The translations under genes were made by a program, and so were the position numbers. The notes under the pieces were generated by a model. It had not been told where the DNA came from. It made no database searches and worked only from the letters and a program-made list of their open reading frames with translations. From Desulfomicrobium escambiense DSM 10707 (GTDB taxonomy: Bacteria; Desulfobacterota; Desulfovibrionia; Desulfovibrionales; Desulfomicrobiaceae), in the NCBI RefSeq assembly GCF_000428825.1, contig NZ_AUAR01000017.1, positions 1 through 64,000 of the forward strand: a stretch of DNA of 64,000 nt, given 5' to 3'. The stretch's first letter is position 1; each line of letters starts with the position of its first letter. This document shows positions 1-7,861 of this stretch, one piece after another.

Positions 1-600
1 GACGATGGCCTTGACGCCCTTGGAGCCCATGACCGCACCCATGCCGCCGCGGCCGGCGGAACGGGAAGGCAGGCCCTCGGGGTCCGAGAACTGGATGGTG
101 GCGGCGGCCAGGCACTGCTCGCCGGCGGGGCCGACCATGGCGGTCACGGCCTTGTCGCCGTAGGCGGCCAGGAGCTTTTCCTGGGCGGCGTAGGTGCGCA
201 TGCCGGCCACGGCGGAATCCTTGAACACGACCTTGTCGGCGGAGACGAAGATCTCCTGCATGGGGCTGCCGGCCTCGGGCTTGTCCTCGAGGATGATGGC
301 CAAAAGGCCCAGCTTGGGCAGGGTGTGGGCGAACTGTCCGCCGGAGTTGCTTTCCTTGATGCCGCCGGTCAGGGGCGACTTGGCGCCCACGGAGACGCGG
401 CCGGAGTTGGCGGCGTTGGTCGGGGCCAGGACGCCGCCGGCGAAGATGAGCTTGTTGTCGGCGGAAAGGGCGTGACAGTCCGCCGGCACTTCCCTGTTGA
501 CGACCCTGGAAGTCAGGGCGCGTCCGCCGAGGCCGGCGTAGTCGCCGAGCTCCTCGAACTTGAAGGACTTGGTGCGGGTATTGATGCGCAGAATCTTCAT
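1..600 (-). CDS. Aldehyde:ferredoxin oxidoreductase, N-terminal 200 residues (cut by window edge)
   Basis: The protein reads MKILRINTRTKSF from an ATG at 598-600, preceded by AGGAGA. The first 200 residues match the N-terminal domain of tungsten (molybdopterin) aldehyde:ferredoxin oxidoreductases: a GRVSVGAKSPLTGG segment near residues 67-80 and the Gly-rich GRGGMGAVMGSKG segment near 183-195. The C-terminal part, with most cofactor and FeS ligands, lies outside the window. The family oxidises aldehydes to carboxylates with ferredoxin as acceptor in the cytoplasm. It sits downstream of an Fe-alcohol dehydrogenase on the same strand, so oxidation of the aldehyde made by that enzyme (ethanol to acetaldehyde to acetate) is a reasonable inference. 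A strong hairpin terminator separates the two, so this gene probably has its own promoter or depends on readthrough. I found no convincing promoter in the short gap. Confidence 0.93.
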   Translation of the reverse strand, partial: MKILRINTRTKSFKFEELGDYAGLGGRALTSRVVNREVPADCHALSADNKLIFAGGVLAPTNAANSGRVSVGAKSPLTGGIKESNSGGQFAHTLPKLGLLAIILEDKPEAGSPMQEIFVSADKVVFKDSAVAGMRTYAAQEKLLAAYGDKAVTAMVGPAGEQCLAAATIQFSDPEGLPSRSAGRGGMGAVMGSKGVKAIV

Positions 601-664
601 GGTCTCTCCTATGGCAAGTAAAAGGGTTGAACGGCAGCAAGTGCTGTCAATTATGACATAAAGC

Positions 665-710
665 AAAAAAAAGGGCAGGGTTGGAGTTAATGCCAACTCC
701 AACCCTGCCC
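665..710 (-). terminator. Rho-independent terminator after the adh transcript
   Basis: A perfect 16-bp stem (673-688 pairs with 695-710) encloses a 6-nt loop. On the minus strand it is followed directly by eight T residues (672-665). It is oriented to stop transcription coming from the alcohol dehydrogenase and the small ORF before the AOR gene. Confidence 0.9.
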
Positions 711-776
711 CCGGTGACTGGCATCGCAAACTTCGCGGCAGTCTCTTTTCCGGCTCAGATCATGGTGATCCCAGCG

Positions 777-953
777 TCATGTGCATTCATAGGCAGTCGT
801 TGCTTCCTCCTGCATGCCGCACCACATCTCATCGAAGCCGGCCGTCTCCGGAACGCGCTGGTCGCACACGGATACGCTGAGTTCACCCCGATCGTTGCCG
901 ATCTTCCAGTCGACCTCTTCCAGGCGAAGGAGTGAAGCGTCGTCGAACCACAT
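777..953 (-). CDS. Small hypothetical protein (58 aa) downstream of adh
   Basis: This open frame lies between the alcohol dehydrogenase and the terminator on the same strand. It starts at ATG 951-953 (MWFDDASLLRLEEVDWK) with GAGGTG about 7 nt upstream, and ends at TGA 777-779. An in-frame ATG at 974 would add seven residues but lacks a good ribosome site. The product is acidic, with two cysteines in the C-terminal half (a WCGMQEE stretch and a terminal ECT). I do not recognise a family. Position before a strong terminator and a good Shine-Dalgarno support a real gene cotranscribed with adh; the short length keeps confidence moderate. Confidence 0.45.
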   Translation of the reverse strand: MWFDDASLLRLEEVDWKIGNDRGELSVSVCDQRVPETAGFDEMWCGMQEEATTAYECT

Positions 954-1033
954 GATGCACCTCGTTTCCGGCATGTACCGCGAAGCAGGTTGCGCGCCGG
1001 AGAGACTCCGGCGCGCGGGCGATATCGTAAGGC

Positions 1034-2215
1034 TTACAGGGCCGCCTCGTAGATGGCCGCCACATCGGCGTCCTTCAGGCAGCGGGGGTTGGTAAAACCG
1101 CAAGCGTCCTTCTGGGCGTTGCCGGTCATGATGGCGATGTCTTCCTTCTTGACGTTCTTGCCGTAGCGCTTGCCCAGTTCGATCAGGCCGGCGGGAATGC
1201 CGACGTCGGTGGACAGCTGCTTGATGGCGTCAAGACACTTCTCGGCGGCGGCGCGGACGGACATACCTTCCACGTTCTCGCCCAGGAACTTGGCCATGTC
1301 GACAAAGCGTTCCAGCTTGGCGTTCATGTTGGCGCGCTCGACATGGGGCAGCAGGATGGCGTTGCATTCGCCGTGCGGCAGGTCATAGAAGCCGCCCAGC
1401 TGGTGAGCCATGGCGTGGACGTGACCGAGGCTGGCGTTGTTGAAAGCCATGCCGGCCAGGTACTGGGCGAAGCACATGCCTTCGCGAGCCTCGATGTCCT
1501 TGCCGTTGGCCACGGCCTTGCGCAGGTACTTGGCGATCAGTTCCATGGACTTCTGGGCGCAGGCGTCGGTCATGGGGTTGGCGATGGTGGAAACGTAGGC
1601 TTCCACGGCGTGGGTCAGGGCGTCCATGCCGGTGGCGGCGGTCAGCGCCGGGGGCATGCCGACCATCAGCATCGGGTCGTCAATGGCGATGCCGGGGGTG
1701 ACGCGCCAGTCGACGATGGCCATCTTCACCTTGCGGGAGGTGTCGGTGATGATACAGAAGCGGGTCATTTCAGAGGCGGTGCCGGCGGTGGTGTTCACGG
1801 CCAGGTACGGGGGCATGGGCTTGGTGGACTTGTCCACGCCTTCGAAGTCGTGAATCTTGCCGCCGTTGGCCACGACCAGGCCGATGCCCTTGCCGCAGTC
1901 ATGGGAGGAGCCGCCGCCCAGGGAGATCAGGGAGTCGCATTTCTTTTTCTTGTAAACTTCAACGCCGGCATGGACGTTGTTGTCCGTGGGGTTCGGGATG
2001 GTTTCGTCGTATACTTCGTACTTCATTCCGGCGGCGTCCAGCAGGTCGGTGATCTGCTTGGTCAGACCGCAACCGGTGATACCCTTATCGGTAACGACCA
2101 GAGGCTTGCTGCCGCCCAGGGCCTTGATCTTCTCGGGAATCTGCTTGGAAGCGCCAATACCGATCAGAGTAACGCTGGGAATGAAGAAACCGTAAACCAT
2201 TTCTTGAACAGCCAT
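1034..2215 (-). CDS. adh: Iron-containing alcohol dehydrogenase (393 aa)
   Basis: This is a group III (Fe-dependent) NAD(P)-linked alcohol dehydrogenase, cytoplasmic, of normal family length. The N-terminal dinucleotide fold carries the GGGSSHD motif at about 100-106. The C-terminal helical domain has the metal ligands expected from FucO-type enzymes: Asp198 and His202 (MDALTHAVEAY), His267 (HVHAMAH) and His281 (LPHGE). The ATG at 2215 has GAGGTG upstream. A sigma-54-type promoter lies about 70 bp before the start, and a kinase/NtrC pair is encoded divergently nearby, so expression is probably activated by that pair. With the AOR downstream it likely oxidises ethanol or another short primary alcohol; the substrate cannot be read from sequence. 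Confidence 0.95.
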   Translation of the reverse strand: MAVQEMVYGFFIPSVTLIGIGASKQIPEKIKALGGSKPLVVTDKGITGCGLTKQITDLLDAAGMKYEVYDETIPNPTDNNVHAGVEVYKKKKCDSLISLGGGSSHDCGKGIGLVVANGGKIHDFEGVDKSTKPMPPYLAVNTTAGTASEMTRFCIITDTSRKVKMAIVDWRVTPGIAIDDPMLMVGMPPALTAATGMDALTHAVEAYVSTIANPMTDACAQKSMELIAKYLRKAVANGKDIEAREGMCFAQYLAGMAFNNASLGHVHAMAHQLGGFYDLPHGECNAILLPHVERANMNAKLERFVDMAKFLGENVEGMSVRAAAEKCLDAIKQLSTDVGIPAGLIELGKRYGKNVKKEDIAIMTGNAQKDACGFTNPRCLKDADVAAIYEAAL

Positions 2216-2283
2216 GATTACACCTCGCTAAAGATTGTTACAAACGAAAAGGACCTTAGTTGACTCTCGTGATTTTCCCTTAG

Positions 2284-2298
2284 GCAAAAACGGGGCCA
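2284..2298 (-). promoter_or_regulatory. Sigma-54 promoter of adh
   Basis: On the minus strand the sequence reads TGGCCCCGTTTTTGC. The invariant GG (2297-2296) and GC (2285-2284) are separated by exactly 10 nt, matching the TGGCAC-N5-TTGC consensus except inside the -24 box. It lies about 70 bp upstream of the adh start codon. NtrC-type activators encoded at 5080-6456 and 25053-26456 could act on it; the adjacent one is the likelier partner. Confidence 0.75.
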
Positions 2299-2461
2299 GA
2301 ATGAAAAATGAATGATTTTTTACCTCATTTTTTACGCTAACCCGCCATAATCACAGCGAAGGCACCACCAGAATTCCTCGGAGGGCAGGAGCGAACACCG
2401 CCTCCGCGGCACGGCGCACCCCCTCTTTGTATCACTTTGATCCTTGCGCTGACGACGCTTC

Positions 2462-2478
2462 TGGGTCAAAAAGACCCA
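2462..2478. promoter_or_regulatory. Palindrome, candidate activator (enhancer) site
   Basis: TGGGTC at 2462-2467 and GACCCA at 2473-2478 form a perfect 6-bp inverted repeat around five A residues. It lies about 165-180 bp upstream of the adh sigma-54 promoter, a usual distance for NtrC-family upstream activating sites. It has no following T-tract, so a terminator is less likely. Binding by the neighbouring regulator is inference. Confidence 0.35.
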
Positions 2479-2714
2479 TTATGCCCGTTCATCGCCGCAA
2501 CCACCCCTTGGCCTCTTCGTGAACCGCAGGCAGACAGAACCCCTTTGAACTGAATTTTGCACCTTATTTACAGTGTGTTACAAAGTGCTTCGCAAAAATC
2601 GGAGCACCCGCTCCGGCAGAAGGACGCTGATCGTATCCTTTTTGCACACACCTTCAGCGGACGATCCCACCGCCAGGCCCGGAGCACGTTGAACCTACCC
2701 AAGCGAGGATGAGC

Positions 2715-3857
2715 ATGGACATTCGGAAATTTTCTTTGCCGGAAATCATATTCGGCCACGGCAGCATGGAGTACACCGGTTCCTACGCCCTTCAGCTGGG
2801 CGCGAAGAAGGTCTTCGTGGTCAGCGACCCGGGACTTGAGAAAAGCGGCTGGGTGAAGAAACTGCTGCAGATCATCGAAGCCTCCTCCCTGCGCTGGGTC
2901 TACTACTCCAATGTCAGCTCCAACCCCCGCGACTACGAGGTGCACACCGGAGCGGAACTCTACAAGGCCGAAGGGGCGGACGTTGTCATCGCCCTGGGCG
3001 GCGGCAGCCCCATGGACATGGCCAAGGGCGTGGCCACCGTGGTCAGCAACGGCGGGACCATCCAGGACTACGAGGGCGCAAACCTCATCACGAGCCCGCT
3101 GCCGCCCATGATCTTCCTGCCGTCCACGGCCGGCAGCGGATCGGACATCTCCCAGTTCGCCATCATCACCGACGTGGCCCGCAAGGTGAAGATGTCGCTC
3201 ATCAGCCGTTCGCTGACGCCCAACGTGTCCATCATCGACTCGGAACTCCTGTCCACCGTCGACGACGACCTCCTCATCTCCTCGGCAGTGGACGCCCTGG
3301 CCCACGCCGTCGAATCCTACGTGTCCCTCATCGCCCACACGCTGACCGAAACCCAGGCCCTGAAGGCCATCCACCTCATACTCGACAACATGCAGCCCGC
3401 CCTCAAGACCAGGGACCCCAAGGCCCTTGAATTCCTGTCCATCGCCGCCACGGCCGCGGGCATGAGCTTCAGCAACGCGAGCCTCGGCGCCTGCCACGCC
3501 ATCGCCCATTCCCTGGGCGGCTTCTTCGACACGACCCACGGCATGGTGCATCCGGTCCTGCTGCCGGCGGTCATGAAATTCAATCTGCCTGCCTGCGAGG
3601 AGAAGATGGCCACCATCGGCGAAATCGTCCTCCGGCGCAGGCTGTCCTCCTCGCGCCAGACCGCGGAAGGGGGCATCGCACGGTTGCACGAGATTTTCGA
3701 GGAACTCGGGACTTCGACCCATTTCAGGGAGATCGTCAACGATCGCACCGCCTTCCCGCAGATCTGCGAGATGGCCACCAAGGACGCCTGCCTGCTGACC
3801 AACCCCCGCCCGGCCACGGCCGAGGAGCTTCTGGCCATCTGCGAAGAGGTCTGGTGA
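2715..3857 (+). CDS. Second iron-containing alcohol dehydrogenase (380 aa)
   Basis: A paralogous Fe-dependent alcohol dehydrogenase. The glycine motif GGGSPMD lies at 95-101, and the metal ligands are Asp193 and His197 (VDALAHAVESY), His261 (ACHAIAH) and His275 (TTHGM). The ATG at 2715 is preferred: GAGG at 2705-2708 is 6 nt before it, whereas the ATG at 2709 abuts the Shine-Dalgarno. It overlaps the downstream histidine kinase by one base and is cotranscribed with it. It could be a catabolic enzyme or a signal-generating partner of the kinase/regulator pair. It is shorter and clearly diverged from the dehydrogenase at 1034-2215. Confidence 0.92.
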   Translation: MDIRKFSLPEIIFGHGSMEYTGSYALQLGAKKVFVVSDPGLEKSGWVKKLLQIIEASSLRWVYYSNVSSNPRDYEVHTGAELYKAEGADVVIALGGGSPMDMAKGVATVVSNGGTIQDYEGANLITSPLPPMIFLPSTAGSGSDISQFAIITDVARKVKMSLISRSLTPNVSIIDSELLSTVDDDLLISSAVDALAHAVESYVSLIAHTLTETQALKAIHLILDNMQPALKTRDPKALEFLSIAATAAGMSFSNASLGACHAIAHSLGGFFDTTHGMVHPVLLPAVMKFNLPACEEKMATIGEIVLRRRLSSSRQTAEGGIARLHEIFEELGTSTHFREIVNDRTAFPQICEMATKDACLLTNPRPATAEELLAICEEVW

Positions 3858-5083
3858 TGAACAGGACCAAGCTGTCCGACATCGTCGGGCCTGAGTACAC
3901 CAAGCTCGGCTTCTTCCGCGAAGTGCAGGAGAAGATGGCCGAACTCGAAACCTACAATGCCGAGCTCGAGCGCAAGAAGCAGGAGATCCAGGATATCCTG
4001 AACGGCATCATGGACCTCCTGGCCGTGGTTTCGCCCGACTACCGCATCGTCTACGTGAACAAGGTCTTCCACGACTATTTCGAAATCGACGAACCCAAGG
4101 GAATGTATTGCTACGAAGTCTTCCGGGGCCGGTCGACGCCGTGCCGGACCTGCCCCCTGCGCACGGCCCTGCAGACGGGCAAGCCGGACCGCACTTCGTA
4201 CCTCGACCCCCGCTCGGAACGTAACCTGCGCTTCGAGGTGGTGGCATCCCCCATGTTCGACGACAAGGGGCACGTCCGCACGGTCCTCGTCTCCAAGCGC
4301 GACGTGACCATGGAAAAGGAGTACCAGGCCAAATACTACCAGGCCGAGAAGATGGCCACCATCGGCCTCCTGGCCGCCGGCGTGGCCCACGAGATCAACA
4401 ACCCCCTGGCGGCCATCAGCGGCTTCTCCGAGGCCCTCAAGCGCCGTATCCCGGCCCTGGCCACTTTGTTGGCCGATAACGCGGACTCATCGTTGCTTGA
4501 AGATTTCACCGACTACACCACCACCATTCTGGAAGAGTGCAACCGCTGCCGCGACATCGTCGGCAACCTGCTCTCCTTCAGCAGCCAGAAAACCTGCAAG
4601 TTCAACACGATAGATTTGAACACGCTGGTCACCGACTCCGTCAAGATCCTGCACCACCAGATCAAGCTGCGCCCGGGCATCAATCTGGTCCTGGACCTGC
4701 ACTCCTCAGCCGTAACCATCCAGGGAGCCCAGGGGGAGCTCAAGCAGGTTCTCCTCAATCTGGTGCTCAACGCCATGGACGCCATCGATTCCGATGGGAC
4801 CATCACCATCCGTACCAGCTTCGGCAGGCCGGGACACGCGACCCTGACCGTCGAGGATACGGGACAGGGCATCTCCCCAGACAAGTTGGGCAAACTGTTC
4901 ATCCCCTTCTTCACGACCAAGAGCCAGGGACACAGCATCGGCATCGGCCTGTCCATCTGCTACAACATCATCCAGCAGCATAAGGGGGAGATCCTCGTCT
5001 GCAGCGAACCGGGCAAGGGTTCCATCTTCAAGGTCATGCTTCCCACCGGATTCCCCGGAAACAACAAGGAACGAAACACATGA
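3857..5083 (+). CDS. PAS sensor histidine kinase (NtrB-like, 408 aa)
   Basis: A soluble sensor kinase with no membrane segment. An N-terminal coiled-coil stretch (about 20-48) leads into a PAS domain (about 48-155) that carries a CRTCP motif (Cys96, Cys99), a possible redox or metal site. The H-box VAHEINNPLAAISGF has phospho-acceptor His178. The ATP-binding domain shows the N-box (LNLVLNAMDA, Asn305) and DTGQGI (334-339). The ATG at 3857 overlaps the stop of the dehydrogenase, and its own stop overlaps the start of the NtrC-type gene. It likely phosphorylates that regulator in response to cytoplasmic redox or alcohol/aldehyde status; the ligand is unknown. Confidence 0.93.
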   Translation: MNRTKLSDIVGPEYTKLGFFREVQEKMAELETYNAELERKKQEIQDILNGIMDLLAVVSPDYRIVYVNKVFHDYFEIDEPKGMYCYEVFRGRSTPCRTCPLRTALQTGKPDRTSYLDPRSERNLRFEVVASPMFDDKGHVRTVLVSKRDVTMEKEYQAKYYQAEKMATIGLLAAGVAHEINNPLAAISGFSEALKRRIPALATLLADNADSSLLEDFTDYTTTILEECNRCRDIVGNLLSFSSQKTCKFNTIDLNTLVTDSVKILHHQIKLRPGINLVLDLHSSAVTIQGAQGELKQVLLNLVLNAMDAIDSDGTITIRTSFGRPGHATLTVEDTGQGISPDKLGKLFIPFFTTKSQGHSIGIGLSICYNIIQQHKGEILVCSEPGKGSIFKVMLPTGFPGNNKERNT

Positions 5084-6456
5084 GCATCTTCAATTCCATC
5101 GAGATCCTCGTCGTCGACGACGAGTCCAACATACGCAAGCTTTTCTCCCGCGAACTCACGTCCCCCGGGCGCAACATCCATACCGTCGGGAGCGCGGCCG
5201 AGGCCTTCGATTTCCTGCACAAGAACTTCTGCGACATCATCATCCTGGACATCCGGCTGCCAGACGCCAACGGCCTTGAATTGATGAGCAAGCTGCTGGA
5301 GACGGTGCCCAACGTGGCCATCATCCTCATCACCGGCTACGCCGACGTGGACAACGCCGTGGAGGCCATGAAGAACGGGGCCTACGACTACATCACCAAA
5401 CCATTCTCCCTGGAACGCATGGAGCAGGTCATCGAAAAGGCCTACCAGCGGGTGCGGCTGCAGCGGGAGAACGAACTCCTGCGGCACAACTCGGAGCACA
5501 AGTCCATGCCCAAGTTCATCGGCCACTCCAAGTCCGTGCAGCAGGTCCGCTACCTCATCGAAAAGGCGGCCCCCACGGACGTGCCGGTGCTGCTGACGGG
5601 CGAGAGCGGCACGGGCAAGAACGTGGCCGCGGCCGCCCTGCACGCCCAGAGCCGTCGCGCAGACCAGCCGCTGATCATCAAGAACTGCGGCACGTTCGAC
5701 AAGGAGCTGCTGAGAAGCGAGCTGTTCGGCTACTGCAAGGGCGCCTTCACCGGCGCCGACCGCAGCACCGACGGCCTGCTGACCCTGGCCCACAAGGGCA
5801 CGCTCTTCTTCGACGAAGTGGGTGAACTGAGCCTCGAACTGCAAGGCGCGCTCCTGCGCGTGCTGGAGACCCAGCACTTCCGCCGGGTGGGCGACAAAGA
5901 GGAGCGCTGCGTGGACGTGCGCTTCATCTTCGCCACCAACAAGAATCTGGCCAAGGAGGTGGAGGAGGGGCGGTTCCACGACGCCTTCTACCACCGCATC
6001 AATGTCTTCACCATTGAGCTGCCGCCCCTGCGCGAGCGCCGCGAGGACATCCCGTCCCTGGTCGAGCATTTCCTGATGTCCCTGGCCAAGGACGGCAAGG
6101 AGTACAAGATCTCCCCCCGGGCACTGCAGCAGCTCATGGACAACCCCTGGCCCGGCAACGTGCGCGAACTCAAGAACATCATCGAGCGCGGCATGATCCT
6201 GGCCGAGAACAACCTCATCAACGTCAAGGCCCTACCCTTCTGCCAGAAGAGCTGCCAGAACCCGCGCGAAAAGGGCTTCTCCACCCTGGAGGAGCTGGAA
6301 CGCTCGCATATCAGCATGGTCATGCACGCCGTGCAGGGCAACAAGTCCAAGGCCGCCCAGATGCTGGGCATCGGCCGCAAGACCCTGTACCGCAAGCTCG
6401 AGGAATACAGTCTGACGGATGTGGCGGGGCAGGACATCGGATTCCTGGGCAAGTGA
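5080..6456 (+). CDS. Sigma-54-dependent response regulator (NtrC family, 458 aa)
   Basis: Three domains are visible. The receiver (1-120) has Asp13-14, phospho-acceptor Asp57 (ILDIRLP) and Lys107. The AAA+ domain (about 145-375) has Walker A GESGTGKN (174-181), the sigma-54 contact loop GAFTGA (221-226) and Walker B TLFFDEVGEL. A Fis-type helix-turn-helix sits at the C-terminus (KSKAAQMLGIGRKTLYRKL). Walker A ends KN rather than the usual KE. It overlaps the kinase gene by ATGA, so the two form a cognate pair. It probably activates the sigma-54 promoter of the divergent adh gene. Confidence 0.95.
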   Translation: MSIFNSIEILVVDDESNIRKLFSRELTSPGRNIHTVGSAAEAFDFLHKNFCDIIILDIRLPDANGLELMSKLLETVPNVAIILITGYADVDNAVEAMKNGAYDYITKPFSLERMEQVIEKAYQRVRLQRENELLRHNSEHKSMPKFIGHSKSVQQVRYLIEKAAPTDVPVLLTGESGTGKNVAAAALHAQSRRADQPLIIKNCGTFDKELLRSELFGYCKGAFTGADRSTDGLLTLAHKGTLFFDEVGELSLELQGALLRVLETQHFRRVGDKEERCVDVRFIFATNKNLAKEVEEGRFHDAFYHRINVFTIELPPLRERREDIPSLVEHFLMSLAKDGKEYKISPRALQQLMDNPWPGNVRELKNIIERGMILAENNLINVKALPFCQKSCQNPREKGFSTLEELERSHISMVMHAVQGNKSKAAQMLGIGRKTLYRKLEEYSLTDVAGQDIGFLGK

Positions 6457-6589
6457 CCGGGTCATTTCGACACATCCCCCGAGAACCCGCCTGGAGGCGT
6501 GCTTCCGGAAGCGCGCCGCCAGGAGGGCATGACTGCGTCGTTGTCCCGGACGTGACGCGTGTTTTTTGGCGCGCCATGGAGGATCGCCG

Positions 6590-7720
6590 ATGCCGACGGT
6601 GCTGATTTTTTGCGATGCAACGGGGCGGATCGTGGAAACCCGCGCCGGCAAGAACCCCGAATGGGATCTCCCGCCGGGCACGCCTTTGTGGGAGGCGCTG
6701 GGCATGGAGGCCTCCGATTTCGGGGAACTGCTGACGCGGTCCCCGACAGGCAGCGCCCACAGCCTGACCGGTCCCCTGGGCCAGCCCCTGGTCCTGAACC
6801 TCGTTGCGCTGCCGGATCGGCTGGCGCCATCGGGCGGGTACCTGGCGACCCTGACCTTGGCCGCCCTGACCCTGACGGCGCCGGCTGGGGACTCGCCCGC
6901 CCCCACTGCATCCGCCCTCGACTACGCCGTGTTCAACGCCGTCTTCAACGACGCGCGCGACGCCATCCTGCTCACGGATGACTCCTTCCGCATCCTGGCG
7001 GCCAACCGCAAGGCCCACACGCTCTATGCCGCGGGAGACGAACGCCTGGACGGCTCGGCCCTGACGCGCATCCTGCCCCCGTCGGACGAGCCCAGGCTCC
7101 TGGCCACGGCCCGGGCCCTCAAAAGCGGCGCGCACTGGCGCGGCTCCCAGGTCACCCTCGGACCTGCCGGCCAGGAAACGCCCGTCCGAATGACCATCCG
7201 CTGCCTGAGCGTCGGCCGGGTGCGACTCTACCAGTTCATGCTGGGCGACCAGCGCAGGCGCATGGCCCTGGAGCGCGACCTGGCCAGGAGCCGCCGGCAG
7301 GTCGCGGACATGGACACGGCCCTGAAACACGTCCTGCGCAACGTCGAGGAAGAACGCCAGGAACTCAAGGAGGGCCTTGTGCAGCAGGTCCGCGAGGAGG
7401 TCCTGCCCACGGTGGAGCGCATCGTCCAGGAGAACTCCCACCTCGTCCGCCAGGCCTACCGTTCGGCCCTGGAGGAGCGCATCGCGGACATGGCCGAGGC
7501 CCCGTCGGACACGGCCGCCCTCTTCGCCCTGCTTACCCCCCGGGAAATGGACATCTGCCGCCTGATCCAGCAGAGCTGGCAGGGCCGAGCCATCGCCGAG
7601 CAACTCGATATCTCGTTTGAAACCCTGCAGACCCACCGCAAGAACATTCGCCGCAAGCTCGGCCTCAAAGGCGGCCCCGTCCCGCTGTCCGCCTTCCTTC
7701 AGCAGCACCCGCCTCTCTAG
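6590..7720 (+). CDS. PAS-LuxR transcriptional regulator (376 aa)
   Basis: The start is ATG 6590 with GGAGG about 8 nt upstream. A poorly conserved N-terminal region (1-115) is followed by a PAS-like domain (about 118-225; NDARDAILLTDDSFRILAANRKA), a long charged helical linker (about 225-300), and a C-terminal LuxR/GerE helix-turn-helix (LTPREMDICRLIQQSWQGRAIAEQL...TLQTHRKNIRRKLGL). There is no receiver domain or membrane segment. It is followed after 141 bp by proVWX on the same strand, with a perfect dyad between them, so it probably controls betaine/proline uptake. The signal sensed by the PAS domain is not evident. Confidence 0.85.
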   Translation: MPTVLIFCDATGRIVETRAGKNPEWDLPPGTPLWEALGMEASDFGELLTRSPTGSAHSLTGPLGQPLVLNLVALPDRLAPSGGYLATLTLAALTLTAPAGDSPAPTASALDYAVFNAVFNDARDAILLTDDSFRILAANRKAHTLYAAGDERLDGSALTRILPPSDEPRLLATARALKSGAHWRGSQVTLGPAGQETPVRMTIRCLSVGRVRLYQFMLGDQRRRMALERDLARSRRQVADMDTALKHVLRNVEEERQELKEGLVQQVREEVLPTVERIVQENSHLVRQAYRSALEERIADMAEAPSDTAALFALLTPREMDICRLIQQSWQGRAIAEQLDISFETLQTHRKNIRRKLGLKGGPVPLSAFLQQHPPL

Positions 7721-7722
7721 CC

Positions 7723-7746
7723 ATCGGGTATGTCCGCATACCCGAT
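7723..7746. promoter_or_regulatory. Perfect 10-bp dyad between the LuxR regulator and proV
   Basis: ATCGGGTATG (7723-7732) is perfectly repeated in inverse orientation at 7737-7746, with a 4-nt centre TCCG. It begins two bases after the regulator's stop codon and lies about 115 bp before proV. A T-tract is absent, so it is either a weak terminator or, since LuxR-type dimers bind dyads of this size, an operator. I cannot separate these from sequence. Confidence 0.5.
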
Positions 7747-7861
7747 CCATCCCCGTCAGGTCCCCTTGATCCCCTGCCAATCCGAGGTATTCTGCCCGAT
7801 GCTGAATACAGGCGGACCGCGGAAGGCGGCGCGCCCCCGAACCCGCAGCCAAGGAGACTGA

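Larger units (their letters stand above)
2216..2714. other. Divergent regulatory region between the two alcohol dehydrogenase genes
   Basis: About 500 bp without a credible gene. Its minus-strand end is AT-rich and holds a sigma-54 promoter for adh. A 17-bp palindrome sits at 2462-2478. Toward the plus-strand genes I saw no clean -24/-12 or -35/-10 pair. A stretch ending in TTTTGCACC near 2550-2562 has only half of a -12/-24 motif. Spacing of 150-200 bp between the palindrome and the minus-strand promoter suits an enhancer-binding protein site. Confidence 0.6.

Noticed and set aside
645-650. TTGACA -35-like box upstream of the AOR gene
   Set aside because: A perfect -35 hexamer on the minus strand, but no acceptable -10 box at 16-18 nt, so not called a promoter.
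1343-2263. Plus-strand frame antisense to adh
   Set aside because: Val/Gly/His-rich shadow of the dehydrogenase.
6457-6589. Possible terminator after the NtrC-type gene
   Set aside because: A weak imperfect stem (near 6490-6525) exists, but it lacks a T-tract; not reported as a feature.
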